Positions 28,622 to 37,993 are shown, counted from the stretch's first letter. The stretch is 64,000 nt of DNA from Nocardia sienata NBRC 100364 (GCF_001613205.1 NZ_BDBX01000019.1:144563-208562); one strand, 5' to 3'. Translations and numbers: made by a program. Notes: a model not told the origin generated them from the sequence alone.

Positions 28622-29476
28622 TCAGGCGATGATGCCGAGGCGGCGGGCGGTGGCCACGGCCTCGTGCCGGGAATGGGCGTCGAGTTTGCGCATCGCGCTG
28701 CGCAGATAACTCTTCACCGTTTCCGGGCCCAGCGACAGTCGTTGCGCGACAACTTTGTTGGAGCAACCCAGCGCGACCTGCGACAGTATGTCGATTTCGC
28801 GGCGCGCGAGCCGCGGCGCATCGGGGACGGGCGCTCCGGCGAGTGCGCGGGTGAGCCGCTCACCGACCTCCCGCAACTTGTCCCGCATATGCTCGTCGCC
28901 GGCCGCGTCCGCGATGGCGCGCAACTCGGCCTGGACCGCGCGCAACTCCTCGGCCACCGCACCGTCGGCAGCGGGGGCGGGGGCGGCCATATCCAGCAGG
29001 CGCAGCCGCCGGTCCACCTCGTCGCGTACGCCGATCTCGGTGGCGAGCCGGCGCCCGGCCTGCACCAGTGCGTCGGCGGTCCGGTCGCCGAGGGGACCAG
29101 GGCCCCTGGTCGCCGCGTACAGCACCGCCCGGGAACGACCCGACACCACCACCGGTACCGCGACCACCGACCGGAGCCCCTCGCCGAGGACCGGCCCGTC
29201 GTAGTGGTGCGTGATCGAGAGCGCGTTGCCGTAGTCGGAAACCGCGGCGGGCCGAAGCGAATCCACGACCCGGCCACCCAACCCGGACGCGCGGGTCACC
29301 GACAGGCCTCGTAGACCGTTGGTCCGGACCCCGGCGAACTCGGTCAGCCGCAGGGTGTCTGCGCTGACCTCGCCACCGAAGATCACCGGCGCCCCGGCGA
29401 CACCCGCCAGCCGGCGGATCTCGGCGCGCAAAGCGTCGCTGTCGCGCGGGCGCAGCAGCGGCGGGGGAGTGGACAT
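28622..29476 (-). CDS. LuxR-type regulator with N-terminal GAF-like domain
   Basis: A 284-aa regulator. Residues about 15-150 resemble a GAF domain (LRGLSVTRASGLGGRVVD, SVVAVPVVVSGRSRAVLYA). A short helical linker with EELRAVQAELRAIADAA follows. The C-terminal LuxR HTH (about 222-280) reads LARREIDILSQVALGCSNKV, VAQRLSLGPETVKSYLRSAM. No phospho-receiver. It is divergent from the AMP-binding enzyme at 29567 with a 90-nt gap, so it most likely controls that gene in response to a small aromatic or acyl ligand; the ligand is a guess from related pairs. A small CCCC-TTTTC-GGGG dyad lies at 29487-29499. Confidence 0.83.
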   Translation of the reverse strand: MSTPPPLLRPRDSDALRAEIRRLAGVAGAPVIFGGEVSADTLRLTEFAGVRTNGLRGLSVTRASGLGGRVVDSLRPAAVSDYGNALSITHHYDGPVLGEGLRSVVAVPVVVSGRSRAVLYAATRGPGPLGDRTADALVQAGRRLATEIGVRDEVDRRLRLLDMAAPAPAADGAVAEELRAVQAELRAIADAAGDEHMRDKLREVGERLTRALAGAPVPDAPRLARREIDILSQVALGCSNKVVAQRLSLGPETVKSYLRSAMRKLDAHSRHEAVATARRLGIIA

Positions 29477-29566
29477 GGGGTTGTCACCCCTTTTCGGGGG
29501 TAGTGCCGGACCTGGTGTGACCTACATCCTATGGCAACACCGGCCGGACGACCGAGGAGATGTGAG

Positions 29567-31192
29567 ATGGGTGCCGATCCGAACGCGCGGGTACGCGAAC
29601 TGCTGGACGCATACGACGGGCTCGACGCCTGTGCGGCGGAGCTGCTGTGCGACCGGCATCCGGCCGACGCTGTCGCGTTCACGGTAATCGACAGCGATCT
29701 GTCGGCGATCGATCTCACCTACGGTGAGCTGCGCGCGCGGTCCGAACGTTTCGCCGCGGCCCTGGCCGGGCTCGGTGTGGGCCCCGGCGACCAGGTCGCC
29801 ACGCTGATGGCGAAATCGGTCGATCTGGTGGTGGTGCTGCTCGGCATCTGGCGTCGCGGAGCGGTACACGTCCCGCTGTTCACCGCATTCGCCCCGCCCG
29901 CCATCGCGTTCCGGCTCCGGGCCTCCGGGGCTTCGGTGGTGATCGCCGATCCGGATCAGGTCGGCAAGCTGGCGCCGGGTGGGGATATGCCGGCGGATCC
30001 GCCCTGGCGCACCGTCGTCACCGGCGATACCGATGTTCCGGGTGCCCTGCGGATGGGCGAGCTGCCGGCCGCCGGGGCCGGAACCGAACCACCGGCCGTG
30101 GTGGGTGGGGACGGACTGCTCGTCCAGCTGTTCACCAGCGGCACCACCGGCACTCCCAAGGGGGTGCCGATTCCGGTGCGCGCCCTCGCGTCGTTCCACG
30201 CCTATCAGGAGTTCGCGCTGGACGTCCGCCCCGACGACGTCTTCTGGAACGCCGCCGACCCGGGCTGGGCCTACGGTCTCTACTACGCGATCCTCGGTCC
30301 GCTGGTGTCCGGAACACGCAGCCTGCTGCTACACGCCGGGTTCTCCCCGGCGCTGACCTGGCAAGTGCTGGAACGCTTCGGGGTCACCAATTTCGCGGCC
30401 GCGCCCACCGTCTATCGGGCCCTGCGCGCCGGCGAGCCCGGCAACCCGGTCCGGCTGCGCCGGGCCTCCTCCGCGGGTGAACCGCTGACACCCGAGGTGG
30501 TGGCCTGGTCGGCGGAACATCTCGGCGTGGCGGTCCGCGACCACTACGGCCAGACCGAGCACGGCATGGTCATCTGCAATGCCTGGCACGACGATCTCGA
30601 TACGGCCGCGCCGGCGGGTTCCATGGGCCGCCCGCTCCCGGGCTGGGCCTGCGCCGTCCTGGCCGACGACGCGGATACCGAAGCTCCCGACGGTGAGCTG
30701 GGCCGGATCGCCATCGACGCCGAACGCAGTGCGCTGCTGTGGTTCCTCGGCTATCTGGACGCGCCCGAACAGACCGCGCAGCGCTTCACCGCCGACGGTC
30801 GCTGGTATCTCACCGGCGACGCCGGTTCTCGTGATGCCGACGGATACTTCCACTTCTCCGCCCGCGACGACGATGTGATCATCATGTCCGGGTACCGGAT
30901 CGGCCCGTTCGACGTCGAAAGCGTGCTGGTGCTGCACGACGAGGTCGCCGAGGCCGCCGTCGTCGGACTCCCCGACGAGTTGCGCGGCGAAGTGCTCGAG
31001 GCGTTCGTGGTGCTGCGCGGTGACACTGCCGGTACCCCGGAACTGGAAGCGCAGCTGCAGACATTGGTGAAGCAGAAGTTCGCCGCGCACGCCTACCCGC
31101 GCCGGGTGCATTTCGTCGACACGCTGCCCAAGACCCCCAGTGGCAAGGTGCAGCGGTTCCTGTTGCGGCAGCAGGGGCGTGCCGCCGGATGA
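29567..31192 (+). CDS. AMP-binding acyl-CoA synthetase
   Basis: A 541-aa member of the adenylate-forming superfamily. Motifs in order: P-loop LFTSGTTGTPKGVPIPV (A3), NAADPGWAYGLYYAILGPL, DHYGQTEHGM (A5), WYLTGDAGSRDADGYFHF (A7), DDVIIMSGYRIGPFDVE (A8) and PKTPSGKVQRF (A10 lysine). The closest layout is that of medium-chain acyl-/acetoacetyl-type CoA ligases. The acyl substrate cannot be read. ATG 29567 has GAGGAGA 6 nt upstream. Divergent from the LuxR-type regulator; a strong hairpin ends the transcript before tex. Confidence 0.88.
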   Translation: MGADPNARVRELLDAYDGLDACAAELLCDRHPADAVAFTVIDSDLSAIDLTYGELRARSERFAAALAGLGVGPGDQVATLMAKSVDLVVVLLGIWRRGAVHVPLFTAFAPPAIAFRLRASGASVVIADPDQVGKLAPGGDMPADPPWRTVVTGDTDVPGALRMGELPAAGAGTEPPAVVGGDGLLVQLFTSGTTGTPKGVPIPVRALASFHAYQEFALDVRPDDVFWNAADPGWAYGLYYAILGPLVSGTRSLLLHAGFSPALTWQVLERFGVTNFAAAPTVYRALRAGEPGNPVRLRRASSAGEPLTPEVVAWSAEHLGVAVRDHYGQTEHGMVICNAWHDDLDTAAPAGSMGRPLPGWACAVLADDADTEAPDGELGRIAIDAERSALLWFLGYLDAPEQTAQRFTADGRWYLTGDAGSRDADGYFHFSARDDDVIIMSGYRIGPFDVESVLVLHDEVAEAAVVGLPDELRGEVLEAFVVLRGDTAGTPELEAQLQTLVKQKFAAHAYPRRVHFVDTLPKTPSGKVQRFLLRQQGRAAG

Positions 31193-31206
31193 CCGTGCTC
31201 GCTGTG

Positions 31207-31234
31207 CCCGGCCCCGGGACGAGCCGGGGCCGGG
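31207..31234 (+). terminator. Intrinsic-like terminator after the acyl-CoA synthetase gene
   Basis: CCCGGCCCCG (31207-31216) and CGGGGCCGGG (31225-31234) form a perfect 10-bp stem with an 8-nt loop, 15 nt after the stop. No T-tract, as usual in high-GC actinobacteria. Confidence 0.7.
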
Positions 31235-31274
31235 CGCGGTCCGGCTGTCGCCGGGCGAATGTAGTGTGCGGGTG

Positions 31275-33815
31275 GTGACGACAGTGCCGCAGACCTCGGA
31301 CCCCGAGACCATCCCCACCGACTCGCCCGCAGACCCCGGTACCGGCCCGGTGGTGTCCGGCCCCGTCAGCCGGCGCATCGCCGACGAGCTCTCGGTGCGG
31401 GAGAACCAGGTCCGGGCGGCCGTCGAGCTACTGGACGCCGGGTCGACGGTGCCGTTCATCGCCCGGTACCGCAAGGAGGTCACCGGCGGGCTGGACGACG
31501 CCCAGCTGCGTACGCTCGAGGAACGCCTGCACTATCTGCGCGAACTCGACGAGCGCCGGGCCACCATCATCGAATCCATTCGCGGCCAGGGCAAACTCGA
31601 CGATGCGCTGCACCGGCAGCTGCTGCTGGCCGAGACCAAGGCCCGGCTCGAGGACATCTACCTGCCCTATAAGCCCAAGCGCCGCACCAAGGCTCAGATC
31701 GCGCGCGAAGCCGGGCACGAACCCGTCGCCGACGCGCTGCTGGAGAATCCGGACACCGACCCGGCCGGCTACTCCGCCGAACAGCTCGAGGGCGCGCGTG
31801 CCATCCTCGTCGAGCGGTTCGCCGAAGACGCCGATCTGGTGGGCGAACTCCGTGAACTCATGTGGAACCGGGGCCGTCTCACCGCCACGGTACGCCCCGG
31901 TAAGGAAGAGGCCGGGGCGAAATTCGCCGACTACTTCGAATTCGGCGAGGAATTCGCCACCCTGCCCTCCCACCGCATCCTGGCGCTGCTGCGCGGGGAG
32001 AAGGAAGAGGTGCTCAGCCTGCAGCTCGACCCCGAACCCGCCGATTCCGAGCTCGCACCCGGCGAACGCAGCGTCTACGAGGCGCGGATCGCCCAGCGGT
32101 TCTCGATCGCCGAGGCCGGACGCGCCGCCGACGGTTGGCTGCTGGACACCGTGCGCTGGGCCTGGCGGACAAAACTCCAGGTGAGCCTGGGTATCGACAC
32201 CCGGATGCGGTTGCGGCAGGCCGCCGAACGCGATGCGGTGGATGTCTTCGCCGCCAATCTGCGCGATCTGCTGCTGGCCGCGCCGGCCGGTACCCGTACC
32301 ACCATGGGCCTGGATCCGGGCTATCGCACCGGCGTCAAGGTCGCCGTGGTCGACGGCACCGGCAAGGTTGTCGCGACCGAGGTCGTGTACCCGCACAAAC
32401 CGCAGAACCAGACCGAGAAGTCGCTGGCGGTACTCGGTGCGCTGGTGGCTCGGTTCGGCGTCGAACTCATCGCCATCGGCAACGGCACGGCCTCCCGGGA
32501 GACCGACGCGCTGGCCGCACAACTCATCGAACGGATCCCGGAGAACAAACCGACCAAGATCGTGGTCTCCGAGGCCGGGGCGTCGGTGTACTCCGCCTCC
32601 GCTTACGCCAGCCAGGAATTGCCCGATCTCGACGTTTCGCTGCGCGGCGCGGTCTCCATCGCGCGCCGGTTGCAGGATCCGCTGGCCGAACTGGTCAAGA
32701 TCGAACCGAAATCGATCGGTGTCGGCCAGTACCAGCACGACGTCTCGGAAACGCTGCTGGCCCGGTCGCTGGGCGCGGTGGTGGAGGACGCGGTGAACGC
32801 GGTGGGTGTCGATGTGAACACCGCCTCGGTGCCGCTGCTGTCGCGGGTCTCCGGCGTCACCGGGTCGGTGGCCGAGAGCATTGTGGCCCACCGCGACCAG
32901 AACGGTCCCTTCCGCAGCCGTACCGCCCTGCTCGACGTACCGCGGCTGGGCCCCAAGGCGTTCGAACAGTGCGCGGGCTTCCTGCGGATCCGCGGCGGGG
33001 ACGATCCGCTCGACACCTCGGCCGTGCACCCGGAGGCCTATCCGGTGGTGCGCCGGATCCTCGATTCCACCGGTACCGGAATCGCCGAGGTCATCGGCAA
33101 CGGCGCAATCCTGCGCACGCTGCGCCCGGCCGATTTCACCGATGAGAAATTCGGTGTTCCCACGGTCACCGACATCATCAGCGAACTCGAGAAGCCCGGC
33201 CGCGATCCGCGCCCGGAGTTCAAGACCGCGGAATTCGCGGCGGGTATCGAGAAGGTCGCCGATCTGGAGCCGGGAATGGTGCTGGAGGGTGTCGTGACCA
33301 ATGTCGCCGCTTTCGGTGCCTTCGTCGACGTCGGTGTGCACCAGGACGGTCTGGTCCATGTCTCGGCGATGTCGCGCAATTTCGTGCGCGACCCGCGTGA
33401 GGTGGTCAAATCCGGCGATGTGGTCAAGGTGAAGGTGCTCGAGGTCGATGTCGCGCGCCAGCGCATCGGATTGTCGCTGCGCCTCGACGACGAACCCGGG
33501 ACGGGTAAGCCCGAACGCGGGCAGGCGCCCGGCGACCGTGGCCGCGGCCAGGGTGGCCGCGACGGTGGCGCCCGCACCGGTGGCCGCGACGGTGGCGCCC
33601 GCACCGGTGGCCGCGACGGTGGCGCCCGCGGTCAGGGCCGCACCGAGAAGAACCGCGGTGTGCAGGGCAACGGCCAGAGCACCGGCAGTCGCGGTGGCGG
33701 CAACGGTGGTGGTCAAGGACGCAATCGCGGGCAGGGCCGGGACGGCCGGCGCGATAATGCCCCTGTGAACGGGGCCATGGCCGACGCGCTGCGCCGGGCG
33801 GGTTTCGGGAAGTGA
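31275..33815 (+). CDS. tex: Tex family transcription accessory RNA-binding protein
   Basis: About 846 aa. Tex N-terminal helices (VSRRIADELSVRENQVRAAV, TVPFIARYRKEVTGGLDD, IYLPYKPKRRTKAQIARE) are followed by an YqgF/RuvC-like domain (MGLDPGYRTGVKVAVVD), helix-hairpin-helix units (VPLLSRVSGVTGSVAESIV; LDVPRLGPKAFEQCAGFLRI) and an S1 domain (GMVLEGVVTNVAAFGAFVDV, HVSAMS, DVVKVKVLEVD). The C-terminal 90 residues are Arg/Gly-rich and contain a nine-residue tandem repeat, GGRDGGART. Start uncertain: GTG 31266, 31272 or 31275; TAGTGT at 31262-31267 would make 31275 a leaderless start. Tex affects transcription and RNA handling. Confidence 0.92.
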   Translation: MTTVPQTSDPETIPTDSPADPGTGPVVSGPVSRRIADELSVRENQVRAAVELLDAGSTVPFIARYRKEVTGGLDDAQLRTLEERLHYLRELDERRATIIESIRGQGKLDDALHRQLLLAETKARLEDIYLPYKPKRRTKAQIAREAGHEPVADALLENPDTDPAGYSAEQLEGARAILVERFAEDADLVGELRELMWNRGRLTATVRPGKEEAGAKFADYFEFGEEFATLPSHRILALLRGEKEEVLSLQLDPEPADSELAPGERSVYEARIAQRFSIAEAGRAADGWLLDTVRWAWRTKLQVSLGIDTRMRLRQAAERDAVDVFAANLRDLLLAAPAGTRTTMGLDPGYRTGVKVAVVDGTGKVVATEVVYPHKPQNQTEKSLAVLGALVARFGVELIAIGNGTASRETDALAAQLIERIPENKPTKIVVSEAGASVYSASAYASQELPDLDVSLRGAVSIARRLQDPLAELVKIEPKSIGVGQYQHDVSETLLARSLGAVVEDAVNAVGVDVNTASVPLLSRVSGVTGSVAESIVAHRDQNGPFRSRTALLDVPRLGPKAFEQCAGFLRIRGGDDPLDTSAVHPEAYPVVRRILDSTGTGIAEVIGNGAILRTLRPADFTDEKFGVPTVTDIISELEKPGRDPRPEFKTAEFAAGIEKVADLEPGMVLEGVVTNVAAFGAFVDVGVHQDGLVHVSAMSRNFVRDPREVVKSGDVVKVKVLEVDVARQRIGLSLRLDDEPGTGKPERGQAPGDRGRGQGGRDGGARTGGRDGGARTGGRDGGARGQGRTEKNRGVQGNGQSTGSRGGGNGGGQGRNRGQGRDGRRDNAPVNGAMADALRRAGFGK
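33553..33629 (+). repeat. 27-bp tandem repeat inside tex
   Basis: A 27-bp unit encoding GGRDGGART-type peptides occurs twice perfectly (33553-33579 and 33580-33606), and 23 bp of a third copy follow (33607-33629). It lies in the RG-rich tail and keeps the frame, so copy-number change would alter only tail length. Confidence 0.85.
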
Positions 33816-33839
33816 CCACGAGCTGAATCGGGGGCCGGT

Positions 33840-34772
33840 ATGCGGCAGTGGCTGTCCGAGGACGTGATCGCCGCGGGCCGGCTCCCGCTGCTCTGCTTTC
33901 TGTTCGGCTTCATCACCGGGTTCCTGGTGATCCGGGTCAGCGTCCGGCTCATCCGCGCGCGGGTGCGCTGGTGGCCCGGCAACCTGAAGTCCGGCGGTGT
34001 GCACATCCACCACATGGTGTTCGGCGTGGTCCTGGTGCTGATCTCCGGTATCGGGATGATCGCCGGCGCCCCGGGGAACAGCACCGGCACGGCGTCGGTA
34101 CTGGCGGCCACCTTCGGAGTCGGGGCCGCGCTCGTACTCGACGAGTTCGCGCTGCTGTACTACCTACGCGACGTGTACTGGGAGGAACAGGGACGCACCT
34201 CGGTCGACGCGGTGTTCGTCGCCCTCGCGGTCACCGGCCTGCTGCTGCTGGGTTTCCATCCGCTGTGGCTGCTGGAGATCAACGGTGTGCGGCACCAGCC
34301 CGGCCTCGGCACGCGGCTGCTCGTCGCCGGATTCGCGGTGGTGAATCTGGCGCTGGCCGCCGTGGTCATCGCCAAGGGCAAGATCTGGACCGGACTGTTC
34401 GGCATGTTCTTCCTGCCGCTGCTGGTCGTGGGCGCGCTGCGGCTCAGCCGGCCGGGAGCCCCGTGGGCGCGCTGGCGTTACGGCAGTCGGCGGCGGCTGA
34501 TGTACCGCGCCATCGTGCGGGAGCGCCGGTACCGGCGCCCGGTGATCCGGGCCAAGATCTTCGTCCAGGACCTGATCGCCGGCAGCCCGGATGTCGATCA
34601 CGCGCGGTCGGCGGCCGAGGCGGAACTGACGCGTACGGTGGTACCGGCGCCGCCGGCGCCGCCGCGGCAGCATCCGCTGCTGCAGGATCTGCACCTGTGG
34701 CCGCCCGATCGGGGCGACGACGCCGAGGAAGCGGGGGCCCCGGCCGGGCCGGTTTCCGAAAGTGACCGCTGA
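33840..34772 (+). CDS. Conserved integral membrane protein
   Basis: A 310-aa protein with about seven hydrophobic segments within residues 14-205 ([108 protein letters not shown]). The motif VHIHHMVFG after the first span is striking and suggests a metal or proton site. A basic, then Pro-rich, cytoplasmic tail follows (residues 210-310). I do not recognise a family with known function. It starts 24 nt after the tex stop and probably shares its transcript; rplS has its own promoter-like block in the 3' end of this gene. Confidence 0.72.
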   Translation: MRQWLSEDVIAAGRLPLLCFLFGFITGFLVIRVSVRLIRARVRWWPGNLKSGGVHIHHMVFGVVLVLISGIGMIAGAPGNSTGTASVLAATFGVGAALVLDEFALLYYLRDVYWEEQGRTSVDAVFVALAVTGLLLLGFHPLWLLEINGVRHQPGLGTRLLVAGFAVVNLALAAVVIAKGKIWTGLFGMFFLPLLVVGALRLSRPGAPWARWRYGSRRRLMYRAIVRERRYRRPVIRAKIFVQDLIAGSPDVDHARSAAEAELTRTVVPAPPAPPRQHPLLQDLHLWPPDRGDDAEEAGAPAGPVSESDR

Positions 34773-34784
34773 TCTGGCACAATG
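34751..34784 (+). promoter_or_regulatory. Candidate rplS promoter
   Basis: GGTTTCCG (34751-34758), 14 nt, TCTGGCACAATG (34773-34784); that is TTTCCG-N19-CACAAT. Same architecture as in front of rpsP and, more loosely, rpsB. It starts inside the last codons of the upstream membrane-protein gene and leaves a leader of about 105 nt. Confidence 0.5.
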
Positions 34785-34894
34785 CACAGGTTGCCCTGGG
34801 CATGGCCCGGGCGCACCCCACATTCGGAGCACGAACCGGTCGAGCATTCGCGCCGCCAGGTTCCTCTGTTCGCGCGACCATCAGAAGGATGATC

Positions 34895-35236
34895 ATGAAC
34901 ACCCTTGATTTCGTCGACGAGAGCTCGCTGCGCAGCGACGTCCCCGACTTCCGTCCGGGCGACACCCTCAATGTGCACGTGAAGGTCATCGAGGGCTCCA
35001 AGGAACGTATCCAGGTCTTCAAGGGCGTCGTCATCCGGCGCCAGGGCGGCGGTATCCGCGAGACCTTCACCGTGCGCAAGGTGTCGTTCGGTGTCGGTGT
35101 GGAGCGCACCTTCCCGGTGCACAGCCCCACCATCGATCACATCGATGTGGTAACCCGCGGTGATGTCCGCCGGGCCAAGCTGTACTACCTGCGGGAGCTG
35201 CGCGGTAAGGCCGCCAAGATCAAGGAAAAGCGCTGA
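34895..35236 (+). CDS. rplS: 50S ribosomal protein L19
   Basis: A 113-aa L19 at the 30S-50S interface. Signatures seen: [60 protein letters not shown] and [23 protein letters not shown] 34895 gives the standard length and has AGAAGGA (34883-34889) upstream; the frame is open to 34802. Followed by lepB with a 113-nt gap, the same order as in mycobacteria. Confidence 0.97.
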   Translation: MNTLDFVDESSLRSDVPDFRPGDTLNVHVKVIEGSKERIQVFKGVVIRRQGGGIRETFTVRKVSFGVGVERTFPVHSPTIDHIDVVTRGDVRRAKLYYLRELRGKAAKIKEKR

Positions 35237-35349
35237 CCCGTCGCTGACCGCCGACACCCGTGCGCCGCGCCGCACCACGGTGACCTCGGCGAACGGCATA
35301 TGTAGCCCGGTGCCACGAATCCGTTGTGGCGCCGGGCTACGCTGTTCGC

Positions 35350-36132
35350 GTGGCAGATGAGAGTTGGTCGGTTTCGGGATCCGATTCCAGGAACGAACCG
35401 CCGAGAAGGCGTCGTGCGCGAAAGCAGGTCAAAGCGAAGCGGCAGCGGCCGTTCTGGCAGGAACTCCCCATCCTGCTGGTCATCGCGGCGATCATCGCCG
35501 CCCTCATGGTCACCTTCGTCGGCCGCCCCTATGTCATTCCCTCCCAATCCATGGAGCCCACTCTGCACGGTTGCGCCGGCTGCACCGGCGATCGGATCTA
35601 CGTGCAGAAGGTGAGCTACTACTGGAGCGATCCGAAGCCCGGGGATGTGGTCGTATTCGTCGGCCCGCCGTCCTGGAACGACCACTACGTCTCGATTCGC
35701 TCCGACAATCCCGCGGTTCGTGGTATCCAGAACTTCTTCGCCTTCTTCGGTCTCGTCCCGCCCGATGAGAACGACCTGGTGAAACGCGTGATCGCGGTCG
35801 GCGGCCAGACCGTGGAGTGCTGCGACGAACAGGGCCGGATCATGGTGGACGGAAAACCGCTGGACGAGCCCTATGTCGCCGACGACTACCCGTGGGTGGC
35901 GGGCCAGCAGAACGCCGCCTATCCGGTGGGCAGGGTCTTCGGCCCGGTGCTGGTGCCCCCGGGCCACCTGTGGGTGATGGGCGACAACCGCAACGAGTCG
36001 CGTGACTCCCGCGCCCATGTCGGTGACGATCTGCAGGGCACGGTGCCCATCGAGAACGTCCGCGGCAAGGCCGTCTTCAAGATCTGGCCGCCCGGCCGGA
36101 TCGGTCCGGTGACATCGCAGAATCCACAGTAG
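35350..36132 (+). CDS. lepB: Type I signal peptidase
   Basis: Membrane serine protease that removes signal peptides after Sec or Tat export. The 260-aa protein has a charged cytoplasmic N-terminus, a membrane helix (LPILLVIAAIIAALMVTFV, residues 39-57), the catalytic Ser67 in VIPSQSMEPTL and the general-base Lys145 in NDLVKRVIAVGG, followed by VMGDNRNESRDSR (box E). An inserted pair CAGC and ECC cysteines are extra. GTG 35350 is used: TACGCT (35339-35344) stands a few nt upstream, suggesting a leaderless mRNA, and no ribosome-binding site is seen. Confidence 0.95.
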   Translation: MADESWSVSGSDSRNEPPRRRRARKQVKAKRQRPFWQELPILLVIAAIIAALMVTFVGRPYVIPSQSMEPTLHGCAGCTGDRIYVQKVSYYWSDPKPGDVVVFVGPPSWNDHYVSIRSDNPAVRGIQNFFAFFGLVPPDENDLVKRVIAVGGQTVECCDEQGRIMVDGKPLDEPYVADDYPWVAGQQNAAYPVGRVFGPVLVPPGHLWVMGDNRNESRDSRAHVGDDLQGTVPIENVRGKAVFKIWPPGRIGPVTSQNPQ

Positions 36133-36310
36133 GCGCGAGCTTTTCGCGTTCGCTCCACGGAAACCGCCGTGCGATCCGCGCGGTCGCGGCGCCGATCACC
36201 TTGCCGGACAAGCTGTTCGACCGGGCCTCCACCGGACCTACCGGTGCCGCGCCCGGTCCGGTGCGCGATAATCGGGCGGTGGTTCCCGATCATCTGTCGC
36301 GAGGTGGCCA

Positions 36311-37057
36311 GTGACACGTAGTAACCGTGCCGCCGGTGCCGGGCGAGGCAGCAACTGGCCGCCGCGGGTGGTGGTCCGCAAGGCCGCGGGCCTGCGGACC
36401 CTCGATTCGGCGCTGATCCGCGGCGGCCTGGGGCCGGTCGCGGGTGTCGACGAGGCGGGCCGCGGCCCGAGCGCCGGCCCGCTGGTGGTCGCCGCGTGTG
36501 TCCTCGCCCCGAAAGCGTCCGCAGCGCTCGCCGGGCTCGACGACTCCAAGAAACTGAGTGAGTCGGCCCGCGAAGCGCTGTTCCCGGTGATCAAGCGGCT
36601 GGCCCTCGCCTGGAAGGTCGTCGTGATCCCCGCCGCGGAGATCGATGCCATCGGAATCCACGTCGCCAATATCGAGGGGATGCGCCGGGCGGTGGCGGGG
36701 CTGGACTGCTCGCCCGGCTATGTGCTCACCGACGGGTTCCGGGTGCCGGGGCTGGCGGTCCCGTCGCTGCCGGTGATCGGCGGCGACGCCAGCGCCGCCT
36801 GTATCGCGGCGGCGAGCGTCTTGGCGAAGGTCACCCGCGACCGGATGATGGTCGAACTCGACCGGCACCGGCCGGGCTACGGTTTCGCCGAGCACAAGGG
36901 CTACAACACCGCGCAGCATCTCGAGGCGCTGCGCCGGCTCGGCCCCTGCCCGGAACATCGGAGGTCGTGGCGCACAGTGCGCGAATGCGGCGCGCCGATA
37001 CCCGCGGCGGCCGAATCCTTGGCGATCGCGACGGCGGAGGCCGGCGGCGCCGCCTGA
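36311..37057 (+). CDS. rnhB: Ribonuclease HII
   Basis: Removes ribonucleotides from RNA-DNA hybrids. The 248-aa protein has the acidic catalytic sites [20 protein letters not shown] (Asp-Glu), [10 protein letters not shown] (Asp) and [20 protein letters not shown] (Asp); [18 protein letters not shown] is the substrate-recognition segment. GTG 36311 with GAGGTGG just upstream. Located between lepB and DUF2469 as in M. tuberculosis. Confidence 0.96.
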   Translation: MTRSNRAAGAGRGSNWPPRVVVRKAAGLRTLDSALIRGGLGPVAGVDEAGRGPSAGPLVVAACVLAPKASAALAGLDDSKKLSESAREALFPVIKRLALAWKVVVIPAAEIDAIGIHVANIEGMRRAVAGLDCSPGYVLTDGFRVPGLAVPSLPVIGGDASAACIAAASVLAKVTRDRMMVELDRHRPGYGFAEHKGYNTAQHLEALRRLGPCPEHRRSWRTVRECGAPIPAAAESLAIATAEAGGAA

Positions 37058-37195
37058 CCGGGTGTTGCGCGGCCGGCCCCGACCCACCCCACCACGCAAC
37101 CACGGCGTGCGGCCCGGCCCACGGTGACATGTCCGGGCGTGATGAGCGATGATGTGAGCAGACGCAAGGCGGCGAGAAGGAGGACGTTCCACCAG

Positions 37196-37501
37196 ATGAG
37201 TGCCGAGGACCTCGAGAAATACGAAACCGAGATGGAGCTCTCGCTCTACCGGGAGTACAAGGACATCGTCGGTCAGTTCTCGTACGTGGTGGAAACCGAA
37301 CGCCGCTTTTATCTGGCCAACTCGGTGGAGCTACGACCGCAGAACGCCGACGGCGAGGTGTACTTCGAAGTCCGGATGAGCGATGCGTGGGTCTGGGATA
37401 TGTACCGGCCCGCGCGCTTCGTGAAACACGTCCGGGTGATCACGTTCAAGGATGTGAACATCGAAGAGCTGGAGAAGCCGGACCTGCGCTTGCCCGAATG
37501 A
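37196..37501 (+). CDS. DUF2469 family protein
   Basis: A 101-aa actinobacteria-specific small acidic protein: MSAEDLEKYETEMELSLYRE, YKDIVGQFSYVVETERRFYL, and WVWDMYRPARFVKHVRVITF. Nearly invariant across mycobacteria and relatives (Rv2901c type), yet without known function; its constant position between rnhB and yraN suggests a role tied to nucleic acids or division. ATG 37196 is preferred to the open upstream frame (37124) because conservation begins there and AAGGAGGA lies 12 nt upstream. Confidence 0.9.
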   Translation: MSAEDLEKYETEMELSLYREYKDIVGQFSYVVETERRFYLANSVELRPQNADGEVYFEVRMSDAWVWDMYRPARFVKHVRVITFKDVNIEELEKPDLRLPE

Positions 37502-37547
37502 GCCGCCGCGGCCGCTGAGTGTCGCCGGCCGGTGCTCCGGACGAACT

Positions 37548-37574
37548 TTGTCCACAGGTCACGGGTTGTCCACA
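37548..37574 (+). promoter_or_regulatory. Pair of DnaA-box-like 9-mers
   Basis: TTGTCCACA occurs twice as an exact direct repeat, at 37548-37556 and 37566-37574, 18 bp start to start. TTGTCCACA is the preferred high-GC actinobacterial DnaA box. The pair sits just upstream of yraN-yifB-dprA, in a 135-nt spacer. Confidence 0.6.
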
Positions 37575-37636
37575 GACCGCTTGTTTCCGCAGGTCAGCGC
37601 CGTGGGCTCGGGTACGCGGTGGCAGATGCTGGGCAC

Positions 37637-37993
37637 GTGGGACACAACACGGCGCTCGGCGCCCAAGGGGAGGAACTGGCGGCCAGATATCTGCAGGCCG
37701 CCGGTATGGAGATCGTCTGCCGTAACTGGCGTTGCCGGTACGGCGAGCTCGACCTGGTGGTCCGCGACGCGGGAGTGACCGCCTTCGTCGAGGTGAAGAC
37801 CAGGTCGGGGCTCGGCTACGGGACACCGGCCGAGGCCGTCACCTACGACAAACAGCAGCGGATCCGCCGTCTGGCGTTGCTCTGGCTCACCGAACAGGAC
37901 GGTCCCTGGCAGCGGATCCGTTTCGACGTCGTCTCGATCCTGCTCCCACGCACCGCCGAGCCGGTGATCCAGCACCTGCGGGCGGTGTTCTGA
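37637..37993 (+). CDS. yraN: YraN/UPF0102 family nuclease-like protein
   Basis: A 118-aa endonuclease-fold protein: NTALGAQGEELAARYLQAAG, NWRCRYGELDLVVRDAG (the E-x(n)-D part) and AFVEVKTRSGLGYGTPAEAV (the E-x-K part), so the restriction-like catalytic triad is intact. The cellular role is unknown; it nearly always precedes yifB and dprA. GTG 37637 fits family starts; GTG 37619 is an alternative. TGATG overlap with yifB implies coupled translation. Confidence 0.87.
   Translation: MGHNTALGAQGEELAARYLQAAGMEIVCRNWRCRYGELDLVVRDAGVTAFVEVKTRSGLGYGTPAEAVTYDKQQRIRRLALLWLTEQDGPWQRIRFDVVSILLPRTAEPVIQHLRAVF

Noticed and set aside
29487..29499. CCCC-TTTTC-GGGG dyad as an operator
   Set aside because: Only a short stem next to a GC-rich start; not distinctive enough without comparative data.
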